Assembly (NCBI GenBank): GCA_004352715.1
Contig: SCFE01000088.1
Coordinates: 1,185,627-1,231,160 of the forward strand
Source: Hofstenia miamia
Taxonomy: Eukaryota; Xenacoelomorpha; Acoela
Length of the DNA: 45,534 bases
Direction of reading: 5' to 3'
Part shown: in pieces, positions 23,693 to 33,907 of the stretch
Position numbering within the stretch: position 1 is the stretch's first letter
How the letters are laid out: every line of letters starts with the position of its first letter
Made by a program: the position numbers and the translations under genes
The notes under the pieces: generated by a model
Seen by the model: only the letters and a program-made list of their open reading frames with translations
Told to the model about the DNA's origin: nothing
The model's database searches: none

Positions 23693-25533
23693 CCTCATTT
23701 GTAATCCATCATGTTATGAAAATATGGAAACTTAAATCACTTTTAGATGTGATTCTAATACCGTTCACTAAAACAATTCTATGAATAACAAATTTAAAAT
23801 CAATTGCAGGATATTTATTCTCTTTTAAAAATTTAGAAAGTTTCCTTATAAATAATTCTGCGTTAATAGCTTGAATTAAGCATTTGCCAAAGTTCTTTTT
23901 TAAAATTCCAATAGCATGTTTGACAAAATATAGAATTGTGCTGTCTGAACTATGAATATATGACAACTTACGGCAATAAAAATATTTTATGATATAATAT
24001 ATTATTTAGGGGTATGAGGGATCTCTTCTAAAGGTTACAGGAAAACCAATTGAGCACGTAAGTATTAAGCAATTAGGAATTTTCTTCTAATGCGTATTTT
24101 AGGGAAAAACACTGGCAGTAAGTATTCAATCAAGCAATTTGACAGGCTATTAACGCTTCCTCTTTATTCTGTTTCTCACCGGTAATTTTGTTCCATTGTT
24201 CTTCTGCCTTAAGCCGCTACCTCATTGTTGGCAGTTGATATGAACACACTTTTAAGCATTTTTCTTAATTTTATGATATTTTGTTAGCAGTACTGTAATG
24301 TATATGCATTTCTGTTCAAATTATATTTCAAGTTAATGCAATTTACAATGCAGACATTGTTCTAAAATTGAGTTTGAAGTTCGCTTTTGAATCAGGAAAT
24401 TATTTAAACTATAAGAAATCCATTTTAGCCAATTAAGAATTAAAGCATTATAGAAAGTTTGTATGTCTTCATGCTTAGTTTATTTGTGATAAAGGAATTT
24501 TAATATTCTAGTCTAGTTATATACAACCACCGAGTTAAAATTTATACACAGAAATCATGAAGTCCATTACGTCATTTATTTAGACTGACAGTGGACATTC
24601 TGTCTTAGTTGTTGCGAGTATCTGTGCCATGATACAGTTCTTAAAATGTCTTTGACAGAATATTTTGCAAACAAGGTCATGTTCAGGACAAGTGTTTACA
24701 AATTGTTTGCATGAAAATTTAATAACAATGTATTTTAGATTTTTTTCAAAAAAATTTTGTCAATGTTTAAGAGTTGTAATTGCTCCTTACATCATAATTT
24801 AGCCGGTTGGGTTTGTAATGTTTGACTCAAGAACAAGTGCTGAAGAAGCTAAACAAACACTGCAGGTAAAAAATTATTGTATCATATTTACTCATGTTTG
24901 AAAAGCACTATCAACACGTTTTATGGTCGCCTACGAGAGTTCTAGTATTGTGGCAGAAATAAGATCAAATATTGACATTTTTGGCATTATTGAAAAATCG
25001 AAACCTTAAATTAGCAAATATTCTAATAATGGTTAAAGAATAAGGTAAAGATCCTCACCGGAAAAACCTATATAGTCAGTAATAGAGTTAAACGAATAAG
25101 CTTGTTTATAAGTGAATTAAGCCAGCAGAGAATTATTCTTGGTTCAACAAGTAGGTATTTTGAATTGAAGTACAGCGTGTAGCTATATTTGTAACTAAAA
25201 AATTTATGATTACATAAGACTGTATGTGACCTTTAATTGAATAAAAAATGAACTAGAATGACATGCCAATAACAACCCGGGTGAGCTTCCCGAAGTTGGA
25301 AGTTAGTTGGACCTTCTATGGTGTGATTTCCCTCTTTTTATTTGCCAACTTCCTTTCTTTTGGAACGTTAATGGATTTGCATTTAGTGAATTAGAAACGT
25401 TTTATTTCTCATGGAGGGTATACTTTCACTCAGAATAAAGATTACTGTTTATCACCTTTCACTAATATGACTGGGGTTTTGCACACGAAATTGATACTCA
25501 TTTGGTAATGTTGCCATTATATATATATATACA

Positions 25534-25592
<59 letters not shown>

Positions 25593-27295
25593 TGCATACA
25601 TATGTATATGTATATGTACTATGTTTACTATATCTATAATATAGCATTTTTCTATAGAATTCCAGGCACTAAATAAAGGATTGTTGTTAAGCGATATTCA
25701 ACTAAGTTTTCCAAAAAAATAATTTGGTTGTAGACTAGTGCGCTCCCGCTATATGCTTATAATAAATGTCATCTAACGCCCGAATGATAATGATAAATCC
25801 ACTTAGAGAAGCTCTTAATATATTCCAACCACTTTTTAAAACTACTCTTCAAAATGTATGTATTAACTAAAATATATACGTTATTCTTAAAAATACAAGA
25901 TATTGCCTTTTCAAATGTGTGACTGCTAGTTTGTATTCATTGCTCCAATAATTCTTCTAGAATACATATTTGGCAGGATAATTAAATTGGATACAATGAC
26001 TGTGCAATGATCTGTTTGCTTTTTCCAACATGAAATGTGTCGTATAGAAATCTATAAATTGTTCATCAATTTTCAACTAGAGCTTGATGGATTTTTTAAA
26101 TAAATCCAAGCCAACAAGTTATATTATTATATCAAAAGCAGCAGTTATTGCAATAATATTCATTATCTTTAATATATAACAATAATGTTGTTCCTCTAAG
26201 ATATGAACACAATATGCAAAACCCCAACTTTTGGACGAAGTTCACACGATTAAGCACGAACCTGTACATAAGCACTAACTTACCACATCGTCACAAGCCT
26301 CTACTAAAATAATGAGTTCCAAGAATTTCGTTTGCATGGCATCAAATTTAAAGCCTGCTCACCGGTTACAGAAATTATAATTTCTAACATTGATATAAAT
26401 GTTATTTTCGTTTTCTTTTAAAAGCACCCTGAGGAGCTTTAAAATAATTTAGTTTAGGTTAACTACATTGCTGAATATGGCATATATAAACTTATTATTT
26501 TTTGTCTCAGTTACATAGTATTGTTTCTATAATACTAATGAATTTACTTATTACAAAACTTTAAATATTTTTGTCTTCTATTGAAATTATACTCGCTAAA
26601 ATATCGTTTCTAATTATTGCATATTTCCTATGTGAATCCCTGTATTGACCGTAATATAAGCAAAATTGAAAATATTTTAACTTTTATAGTTACTAATTCT
26701 TTTGGTGATATTGGAGAAATGTAGAATTTACTTTCAAATGCTTTCTTAATTTGACTTTAGATATATCACTAATGCCTTCCAATTCAGATAAAAATATAAT
26801 GGCTAAATACCTGCTATTATTTGAATTACTGATTTTAGGGAGTGCGTTTTGACCCTGATCTACCTCAAACATTAAGACTGGAATTCGCAAAGTCAAATAC
26901 AAAAGTTCAAAAACCCAAGCAATATCCAGTCTGTACTCCAGCCTTTTTTCCACCCATATTCACAGGTGCTTTCCCCACACGTAAGTAATTTTAAAGAATT
27001 AACATATTGCAAGCAATTCTTCCTGATTTGCTAAGTGTTTTTGACACCTGTCAATGTTGAGTGACAGTAGACAAGCAGCATGATTAATGTGCATCCGAAG
27101 AGTTAACAAAAGTGTTTTAGAGTTGGCAACACTTCTGCCCGCAGTCGCAGGAGGAAACGACACAATCTCCCACCAACAAAAGTATTGCAACTTTCTCGTA
27201 AAGTGTGTACTAATAATTTGTTTAGCTTAACTTATGCGGATTTTGGAAATCCAGCTTTGCAGCATCCCATGCTAAACCCTCTTCTGCAAGCGCAA
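22813..27295 (+). CDS. cpo: RBPMS / couch potato family RNA-binding protein (single RRM), multi-exon
   Basis: Exons read by me: 22813-22950, 22992-23069, 24010-24057, 24803-24865, 26839-26980 and 27255-27295, joining in phase 0 until the last junction (phase 1). The RRM begins right after exon 1: RNP2 is LFVSGL (residues 50-55), followed by [12 protein letters not shown], then GYEGSLLKV in exon 3, RNP1-like PVGFVMF (residues 89-95) in exon 4, and [22 protein letters not shown] in two parts of exon 5. This order is diagnostic of vertebrate RBPMS and insect Couch potato, which bind CAC-containing RNAs as dimers and act in RNA processing. Exon 6 ([13 protein letters not shown]) resembles the Couch potato tail around ALQHATLVHP. 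ATG 22813 is the first Met in the open frame; a 46-codon N-terminus rich in S, P, Y and D precedes the RRM. Exon 5 could also splice from 26965. The final exon and stop are not established. Family is sure; the 3' end is not. Confidence 0.9.
23370..23690. repeat. (TA)n with assembly gap (258 N, 23402-23659) in cpo-like intron 2
   Basis: TA repeats abut both sides; lies between coding exons 2 and 3. Confidence 0.95.
25517..25590. repeat. Long (TA)n tract in cpo-like intron 4
   Basis: TA run with one ACAG interruption near 25533; the longest TA tract assembled without a gap here. Confidence 0.95.
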
Positions 27296-27388
27296 GTATG
27301 TAAAAACACTTTCACCAGTTAAAATAATAATGTTAAATTTTTAGTGACATTAAGTAATTATATTTTTGAATTGAATAAATGAGATCGA

Positions 27389-27825
27389 ATGTTTGAAAGC
27401 ACCACTCCATCTCTAAGCCGAGACGACTTCGGACTTTGCGCACAGCGGAGCTGGACAAGACTTGGATGGTCTAGTTATAGAAAGCAAAATATTTGATACT
27501 AGTTATTGCTGCCATCTTCTTTTCATGCCTAGGAATGGGAAAGATTTAATGTTTATACAAAATACGGATTTTCCATTAAAAAACTCTTAATATTTTCCTA
27601 TACCTCAAGCAAAGAAATAATTGTATCACAAATTTTCACCATAACACGAAAGCATAGATCTGTGAAAATCCCATGATTTGTAAATTTCACAATAGGCTGG
27701 AGAGAATTGTTTAAAAATGGGGACAAAACTATCGGACTTTAGAAAAGTTCATCTTCCAGTCTGAATCTGAGTGTGAGGTTTCAAGTGAAGCCGAGGAAAC
27801 TGAGCCTGCAAAACGTTTTAAATAG
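27389..27825 (+). CDS. Coding-like pieces of an unassigned gene (first exons)
   Basis: A GC-richer ATG-led frame starts at 27389 (MFESTTPSLSRDDFGLCAQRSW, in two parts) and is open to TGA at about 27496. A donor at 27470 (ATG|GTCTAG) and an acceptor TTTCATGCCTAG at about 27532 would join it to GAATGGGAAAGATTTAATG with a 64-nt intron. Further on, after CTTCCAG, 27760-27825 encodes an acidic tail SESECEVSSEAEETEPAKRFK and stop. A donor at 27814 (AAAC|GTTTTA, phase 1) would instead splice to the exon at 28013. The phases of all pieces do not fit together without doubt, and I do not recognise the protein. Part may be the real 3' end of the cpo-like gene. Confidence 0.35.
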
Positions 27826-28012
27826 ACATCGTTGAGTTGTTAATGCAATACTATTAAGCAAAACGACAAGTTGAAGATGATGAAAATTGATGATTTATTG
27901 CGAATGTATCTCTAACTCCATTTTAATTTACGTAATGTTTGTAAGTGGATAAAACAGTAAGCAATATGCAGTGCATTAGATTACTGTTCATCTGCTTCGA
28001 TTATAATTCCAG

Positions 28013-28212
28013 ATTATTTGGATAAAAAAATGCAGATGATCTGTAGTCGTGCCTCCCAAATAATTAATGATGAATCAAGCTCAAAAACTGTTTTCAAGTA
28101 CAGACATAGTCACCGTCCTTTTCAAAAAGGAAATTTCGGGAACCAACCCACTAAATTACCTAATTTCCAGAATCAGGAATATTCACATTTTAAGTTAGAG
28201 GAAATCAATTAA
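28013..28212 (+). CDS. Terminal-exon candidate, unassigned protein, with polyA signal
   Basis: After the acceptor TTATAATTCCAG the only open frame is phase 1: YLDKKMQMICSRASQ, then SSSKTVFKYRHSHRPFQ, GNFGNQPTKLPNF and a stop at 28212. AATAAA follows at 28268-28273. It is rich in K, S, N and Q with no domain I recognise. It may share a transcript with the pieces at 27389-27825. Confidence 0.45.
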
Positions 28213-28267
28213 TAGAAATTTGTGCCAAATTTTTTCAACAATGAAGAAAATTTATAGATTATGTATA

Positions 28268-28273
28268 AATAAA
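28268..28273 (+). terminator. Polyadenylation signal AATAAA
   Basis: AATAAA 56 nt after the stop of the terminal-exon candidate. Such hexamers are common by chance in AT-rich DNA, so its weight comes only from position. Confidence 0.4.
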
Positions 28274-28526
28274 CATTATTATTATACTATTGTTATGAAC
28301 TTTGCAATTCTCTTCTAATTAAAGCTCCTAAAAGTAACTAGCAGTTGTTGAGTTAATTTAAAAACATATTTACATCAAAATGTTACTTTCTTTACAAATC
28401 TGACCATATATTTTATTTCAAAGTTAAATACAGCGACTATTAATGAAAGAGCTAAATTCATGAACAGGTAGTCGAGACGTTGTATTTGTGAAAAGTTATT
28501 TCACTTTGTTTATATGGATCAATTAT

Positions 28527-28565
<39 letters not shown>

Positions 28566-29565
28566 NNNNNNNNNNNNNNNNNNNNNNNNNNNNNNNNNNN
28601 NNNNNNNNNNNNNNNNNNNNNNNNNNNNNNNNNNNNNNNNNNNNNNNNNNNNNNNNNNNNNNNNNNNNNNNNNNNNNNNNNNNNNNNNNNNNNNNNNNNN
28701 NNNNNNNNNNNNNNNNNNNNNNNNNNNNNNNNNNNNNNNNNNNNNNNNNNNNNNNNNNNNNNNNNNNNNNNNNNNNNNNNNNNNNNNNNNNNNNNNNNNN
28801 NNNNNNNNNNNNNNNNNNNNNNNNNNNNNNNNNNNNNNNNNNNNNNNNNNNNNNNNNNNNNNNNNNNNNNNNNNNNNNNNNNNNNNNNNNNNNNNNNNNN
28901 NNNNNNNNNNNNNNNNNNNNNNNNNNNNNNNNNNNNNNNNNNNNNNNNNNNNNNNNNNNNNNNNNNNNNNNNNNNNNNNNNNNNNNNNNNNNNNNNNNNN
29001 NNNNNNNNNNNNNNNNNNNNNNNNNNNNNNNNNNNNNNNNNNNNNNNNNNNNNNNNNNNNNNNNNNNNNNNNNNNNNNNNNNNNNNNNNNNNNNNNNNNN
29101 NNNNNNNNNNNNNNNNNNNNNNNNNNNNNNNNNNNNNNNNNNNNNNNNNNNNNNNNNNNNNNNNNNNNNNNNNNNNNNNNNNNNNNNNNNNNNNNNNNNN
29201 NNNNNNNNNNNNNNNNNNNNNNNNNNNNNNNNNNNNNNNNNNNNNNNNNNNNNNNNNNNNNNNNNNNNNNNNNNNNNNNNNNNNNNNNNNNNNNNNNNNN
29301 NNNNNNNNNNNNNNNNNNNNNNNNNNNNNNNNNNNNNNNNNNNNNNNNNNNNNNNNNNNNNNNNNNNNNNNNNNNNNNNNNNNNNNNNNNNNNNNNNNNN
29401 NNNNNNNNNNNNNNNNNNNNNNNNNNNNNNNNNNNNNNNNNNNNNNNNNNNNNNNNNNNNNNNNNNNNNNNNNNNNNNNNNNNNNNNNNNNNNNNNNNNN
29501 NNNNNNNNNNNNNNNNNNNNNNNNNNNNNNNNNNNNNNNNNNNNNNNNNNNNNNNNNNNNNNNNN
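28527..29565. repeat. (TA)n followed by assembly gap of exactly 1000 N
   Basis: TA repeat to 28565, then N 28566-29565. The bases CAATTATGGATA occur just left of the TA run and again just right of the gap. Confidence 0.95.
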
Positions 29566-30168
29566 TCCAATTATGGATAAGTGCGTCGTAGACGTATACA
29601 TGCAAAAATGAAGAATATCTTGGATCCATATCAGTTTGCGTATAAAGAGAATAGTGGGACAGTAGATATATTATTATATACAATGCGACTTATATACACA
29701 CGTCTAAACTTAGTGGATACTTCAATAGTTCGTATTGTGTACTTCAATTATTCTAGTGCATTTAACACAATTTTACAAAACAAAATGATAAATAATATAG
29801 GCAAAACATCATCTTGGTTATCAGATTGGGTAAGGGAATACATGAAGGATTGTTCACAAAGAATACGATATGAAAAAGATAAATTTATAGAAAAAATTAG
29901 AATAGTTGTTGGTGTTCCCCAAGGAGGACCCTTGAGTGGAGTCTTATTCACTGACAAAATCAATGAAATATCTAATGAGAGTTTGAATGCTGATAGAAGC
30001 ATCGCTGATATTTCCAAGTACTCTAATGACATGAGAGTAATCGGAAAAATAAGACAAGGAACTGCTGATGAAGAATGTGAAGAATATAAAAGAGCAGTAG
30101 AGAAGACCATTCAAGCTTCAGAAAAAAGTAATCTAAAAATGAGTATTGGTAAGACTAAAGAACTGATT

Positions 30169-30660
30169 TTAACATGTTTCGGCATGCCGCTGCCATTTTC
30201 AAAAAGTTTCCCACTATAAAATTTACAAAATATTCATCAAATTACATTTTTTATAATATTTTCGGTAAATTTAGTTTGTATTTATATTCATCTTTTTTGT
30301 TTAAGCTTGGTTCCTTTAATTCTATATAAATTGATTCAATGATGCTTAGTTGAAAATTATCAATTGCCTTGGATAAAATTTTATATGTAAATTTCATATC
30401 ACAGTTCTTTAAATGATCAGAGATGGCAATTGATAATTTACAACCAAGAATCATTGAATTAATTTATATAGAATTAAAAGAACCAAGCTTAAACAAAAAA
30501 GACGAATATAAATACAAACTAAATTTACCGAAAATATTATAAAAAAATGTAATTTGATGAATATTTTGTAAATTTTATAGTGGGAACTTTTTGAAAATGG
30601 CGGCTGCATGCCGAAGCATGTTAAATAAATGATGCGTTTCTTTTTTAAACTCAAGAATTT
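30169..30660. mobile_element. Inverted pair of Penelope-like element 3' ends inserted in the LINE
   Basis: Arms of about 195 bp (about 30170-30365 and 30428-30625) are inverted copies, both starting AACATG(T/C)TTCGGCATGC when read from the outside. Each arm encodes the same protein end, ELKEPSLNKKDEYKYKLNLP, pointing outward. The longer copy on the minus strand (30454-30251) adds ISDHLKN..FTYKILSKA and LSIIESIYIELKEPSLN. That pattern (HL, then a KIL block, then ESIYI, P.LN) is typical of the C-terminus of GIY-YIG endonuclease domains in Penelope-like retroelements. Near-perfect 13-bp target duplications flank it: TAAAGAACTGATT at 30156-30168 and TAAAGAACTAATT at 30661-30673. Confidence 0.7.
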
Positions 30661-31318
30661 TAAAGAACTAATTATCGCATACCCAAATATAAGAAAAGAG
30701 TGCCTGAAAACAATTAACGAGAAAATTTTTTCAGGAATAGCCAAATAGAATCAGTAAAAGCATTCAAATATCTCGGCATTGATATTGATAGGTCACTTTG
30801 TTGGAGTTCTCATGTTGAATATGTTAAAAAAGTAGCGAATCTCAGAATTCGAAAACTTAATTATTTTATAAATTATCTAGATGAAAATGCTAAAATGTTT
30901 GTATCTCAAACATGTTTTGCCTATATATATGTATGCAGCTGAAGTTTATGTTCCAGGACTATTAGAAATTGAAAAGAAAAAATTGAGGAAGCCAATTAAA
31001 TTATATTCGAAAATAACGAATATAAAGAAAGCTGCACTGATTGAAGAAGTGAATAGTGCATTCAGTAAAAAATTTATACGAACTGTAACAAAGATCAAAG
31101 AAAATAAACAACATGTGCTTCATAACGCTATTCCTATATCAACAACAAAGACACGATGCAAAATAACATTTCCAAAGGTTCTCTCAGTGCAATTTAAGAA
31201 ATCGTTTGCATATCCTGCATGTAGTTATATCTTGTACGTAACTTGCCCGCAGTTCCTATAAAAATTTGTCACATTCCTTTTTACAAACAACTTTGTTGTT
31301 TTGTACAGGAATTAAAGC

Positions 31319-31342
31319 GGACATACATACATACATATTAAG
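31319..31342 (+). repeat. (ACAT)n 3' tail of the L2/Rex1-like LINE
   Basis: Short ACAT repeats directly follow the last non-coding bases of the LINE. Microsatellite-like tails mark the 3' end of L2/CR1-group elements. Confidence 0.6.
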
Positions 31343-31995
31343 AATTCTTAAATTCAAAAATATTTTATCTCAGAAAACAATAATTATTAATAGCTGATTA
31401 TAAATTGAAAATAGATTATATTCTATGGTTGCTGTTATCCTCAAATAGGTGTTAAAGATATAACAATTTCAGGATGTCTTATGAAGCAGATATTTTCTCA
31501 ATTCCTCATAATTGTATTTATGCACAAATGATTCATTTTAGGTTAATTTGCTATTGTTTTTAATAAATTATCATCTCTAATATTGTAATTTATTAATTCA
31601 CTAAACGAAGTAATTCGTTGATAAATTTCTTCATCGCTAGAACAAGTATAAAAATTCTATAGATTGCACCGTGGGAGCGATCGCGAATAGTTCATTGCTT
31701 TAAAATTCAATACAATTAACGAAATAGATTAATTTGAAATTTAATAACAGTGTTTCGCTGAAGATTAAAAACTACCTAATGAAGACATTAGGTAAAGGGT
31801 AATACGATATTAAGAAAATTTGAATTTAATAAAGTATTATTAGTTTAGAATGCAATGTTTGTCAAGGTATATCAAAAAGGGCATAAAAATGTTTAACGGA
31901 TCTTTAAACGCGTTAAGAATCACAAACAATATCTAGTAACCAATTTGTACAAAACGATAATAGAACAGTTTACAAAATAAATGAAGTAACATAAT

Positions 31996-32644
31996 TCACA
32001 AAGCAATTATTGGCTTGGGCCGAGTTTTGAAAGACAATTTCTTCTTTGCAATGGCAACAACCTTATATTCTAATTCGGAATGGGACTGATTCTAAATAGA
32101 TAAATATTTAAGCGACAGTGTCCAAAGTAAAAAGTCATTTGTTTTAGATAATTTACAAGACTATAATCATATAAGCTTGTAGTTTCATGTACCGTTAAAT
32201 TATTGAAATGAATGGACAAAATATGGCGAATAAATTGAACACACTTGAAATGTAAAATTACAACACACAACATTTATAGTTAATATTAACGCTTTCAGTG
32301 TCGCAACTTTCATTTAATTTACTATAGGAATGTTAACATGAAAATTTGAACATCCCATCTTTTCAAATCAAAATTTTGAGCAACACATTATATACATTTT
32401 GTAAAAAATAAAACAAATAACAAACTTTAGCCAATAAAGCGTATGGTTTATCAAGCTTTTGTATTTTCCCATAAAGAATGTGATGTCCAATAATAAGAAT
32501 AGGCTGGTGGGTTTTGCTAAAATGAAGATCGCCTATTATACTTCCTTTCATGTCTTCACCATTACGTGTTGTGAGTTCACCTTGAAGTTCTATCAAATAC
32601 CATTCATCTGTATTTTCGTCATATTTTATGGAAATACTGGGCAT
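31996..32644 (-). CDS. CHTF8: Chromosome transmission fidelity protein 8 homologue (CHTF8/Ctf8), two exons
   Basis: Exon 1 coding part is 32644-32426 (73 codons, the exon opening four bases earlier after TTTAG). Exon 2 is 32091-31996 (31 codons plus stop). Both meet in phase 0, giving 104 aa against 121 in human CHTF8. Ctf8 is the small subunit that, with DCC1 and CTF18, forms the alternative RFC clamp loader that loads PCNA at forks and supports sister-chromatid cohesion. Diagnostic matches: EWYLIELQGEL, then GDLHF, ILIIGHHILYGKI and LDKPYALLAK in exon 1, and KKKLSFKTRPKPII at the C-terminus in exon 2 (human has KDKILFKTRPKPII). The intron (32425-32092, 334 nt) uses the weak donor AAA|GTTTGT and acceptor CTATTTAG. 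The start Met lies at the same place as in human relative to the EW..ELQGE block. It lies about 700 bp downstream of the FARSA stop, same strand. Confidence 0.93.
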
Positions 32645-33351
32645 TAAACTAAAGTCTATAAAAAACTTGAAATGCTTATGTAAGGTTAAGCATATAAATT
32701 TAAATAGAAAATTTCTTGAATGACTATAAAATAACAGCCAAAAAAAAACAGTAGACTCCAAGAATTACGAAATATGAAATATGACATACACATTTTGACT
32801 ATAAAAGAAATAATTGATTGATATCATCCACCGTAGTTGAGTAAACCCTAATTCTACTAGGCAATATTCAACATCTGATGGTTTCCTCACAAAATTTTTA
32901 AACACTAAACTCAAGAACTAATACAGATATTTAAAATCTGAAAACTCAGGATTTATTTTTTTTCGCAGTGCGCATCTGAACCGAGTTTATCTTCAGAAAG
33001 TAAACATTTGAAGCTAGTTGTTGTTCCCATTGTATTAAACAGCCTAATTATCTGAACATTAGGTATGGTAAGAATTTGAATGTTTTACAAACATTGGATT
33101 TCTCATTGAAAAAAATATTTTTTACTTCAAGCACAGGAAAACATTTTCTGTACAACTAAGAATTAAATGAGCTCACAAAAACCTCATAGATGTGTTCATA
33201 TCAAAGGTTTTCAACAATCGTTAACAGGGTGGCATAAAACTTCAAAAATGCTGAAAAGCGGTTTGGTACTTTGAAGTATTGCTTGTAGAAATAGGGTTAA
33301 ATTAATTATTCAAACAGAGAAATATATTTAAGTACAAGTATTTAATACAAT

Positions 33352-33867
33352 TTAAGCAGATTCAATCCTAAAAATTGGAGAGTTATAAACCATCTTTAGG
33401 TCAAGTTTGTGACCACATAATGTTCTTATGTCGCTAATACCATATTTGATCATCGTTGGTCGTTCCAATCCTAATCCCCATGCCACAGCAGAAACATCCT
33501 CTGGAAAACCCATTGGAAGGAGCATTTCTGGTCTAAAAACTCCGGAATTTCCTATCTCAATCCATTTGTGCAAATCTGGATGAAAAGCAAATATTTCCAT
33601 ACTTGGTTCTGTATACGGATTATAAGCTGGTTTAAATCGTAAACGTGACATTCCTAATTTCTTAAAAAACTCTGTAAATATTCCAATCATGTTGCCTAAA
33701 GAGATGTTCTGTCCAATTACAACACCTAAACAGAAATAATTAGAATGGAGAAAATCAAAGTATCATATTCACATTTAGTGCTAACATATACGAAGCCGCA
33801 AAAAAGGTTAGTGATGATGTTAATCAAGATTCCAAACTGTTAACTCGTACTTGAACAAAATTTTATG

Positions 33868-33907
<40 letters not shown>

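Larger units (their letters stand above)
29566..31342 (+). pseudogene. L2/Rex1-like non-LTR retrotransposon, RT region, broken
   Basis: The RT frame at 29600-30168 shows LDPYQFAYK, then the palm motif IVRIVYFNYSSAFNTI (usually DFSSAFNT, so the Asp is lost), then VPQGGPLSGVLF. The catalytic YADD position reads YSND. After an inserted 492 bp, the frame resumes at about 30660 (FKELIIAYPN), then FKYLGIDIDRSLCW (30750), shifts frame near 30880, and runs to 31260 (YAAEVYVPGLLEIEKKKLRK; KQHVLHNAIPIS..TTKTRCKITFPK). The C-terminal tail resembles L2/Rex1 LINEs. A short (ACAT)n tail ends the copy near 31342. The 5' part lies in the preceding 1000-N gap. Lost RT aspartates and the frameshift show it is dead. 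Confidence 0.8.

Noticed and set aside
23709-23966. 85-codon minus-strand ORF in the cpo-like intron 2
   Set aside because: Sequence looks mildly protein-like, but there is no recognised family, no clear splice partner, and AT-biased codons; not enough to call a nested gene.
27401-27472. Possible structured RNA (AAGCCGA..TCGG hairpin)
   Set aside because: The hairpin is short and the stretch is better explained as coding; no tRNA, snRNA or snoRNA boxes are present.
30428-30660. GAAACGCATC near the Penelope insert as a second hammerhead
   Set aside because: Only the GAAA-side box is present and in the wrong orientation; no CTGANGA box pairs with it.
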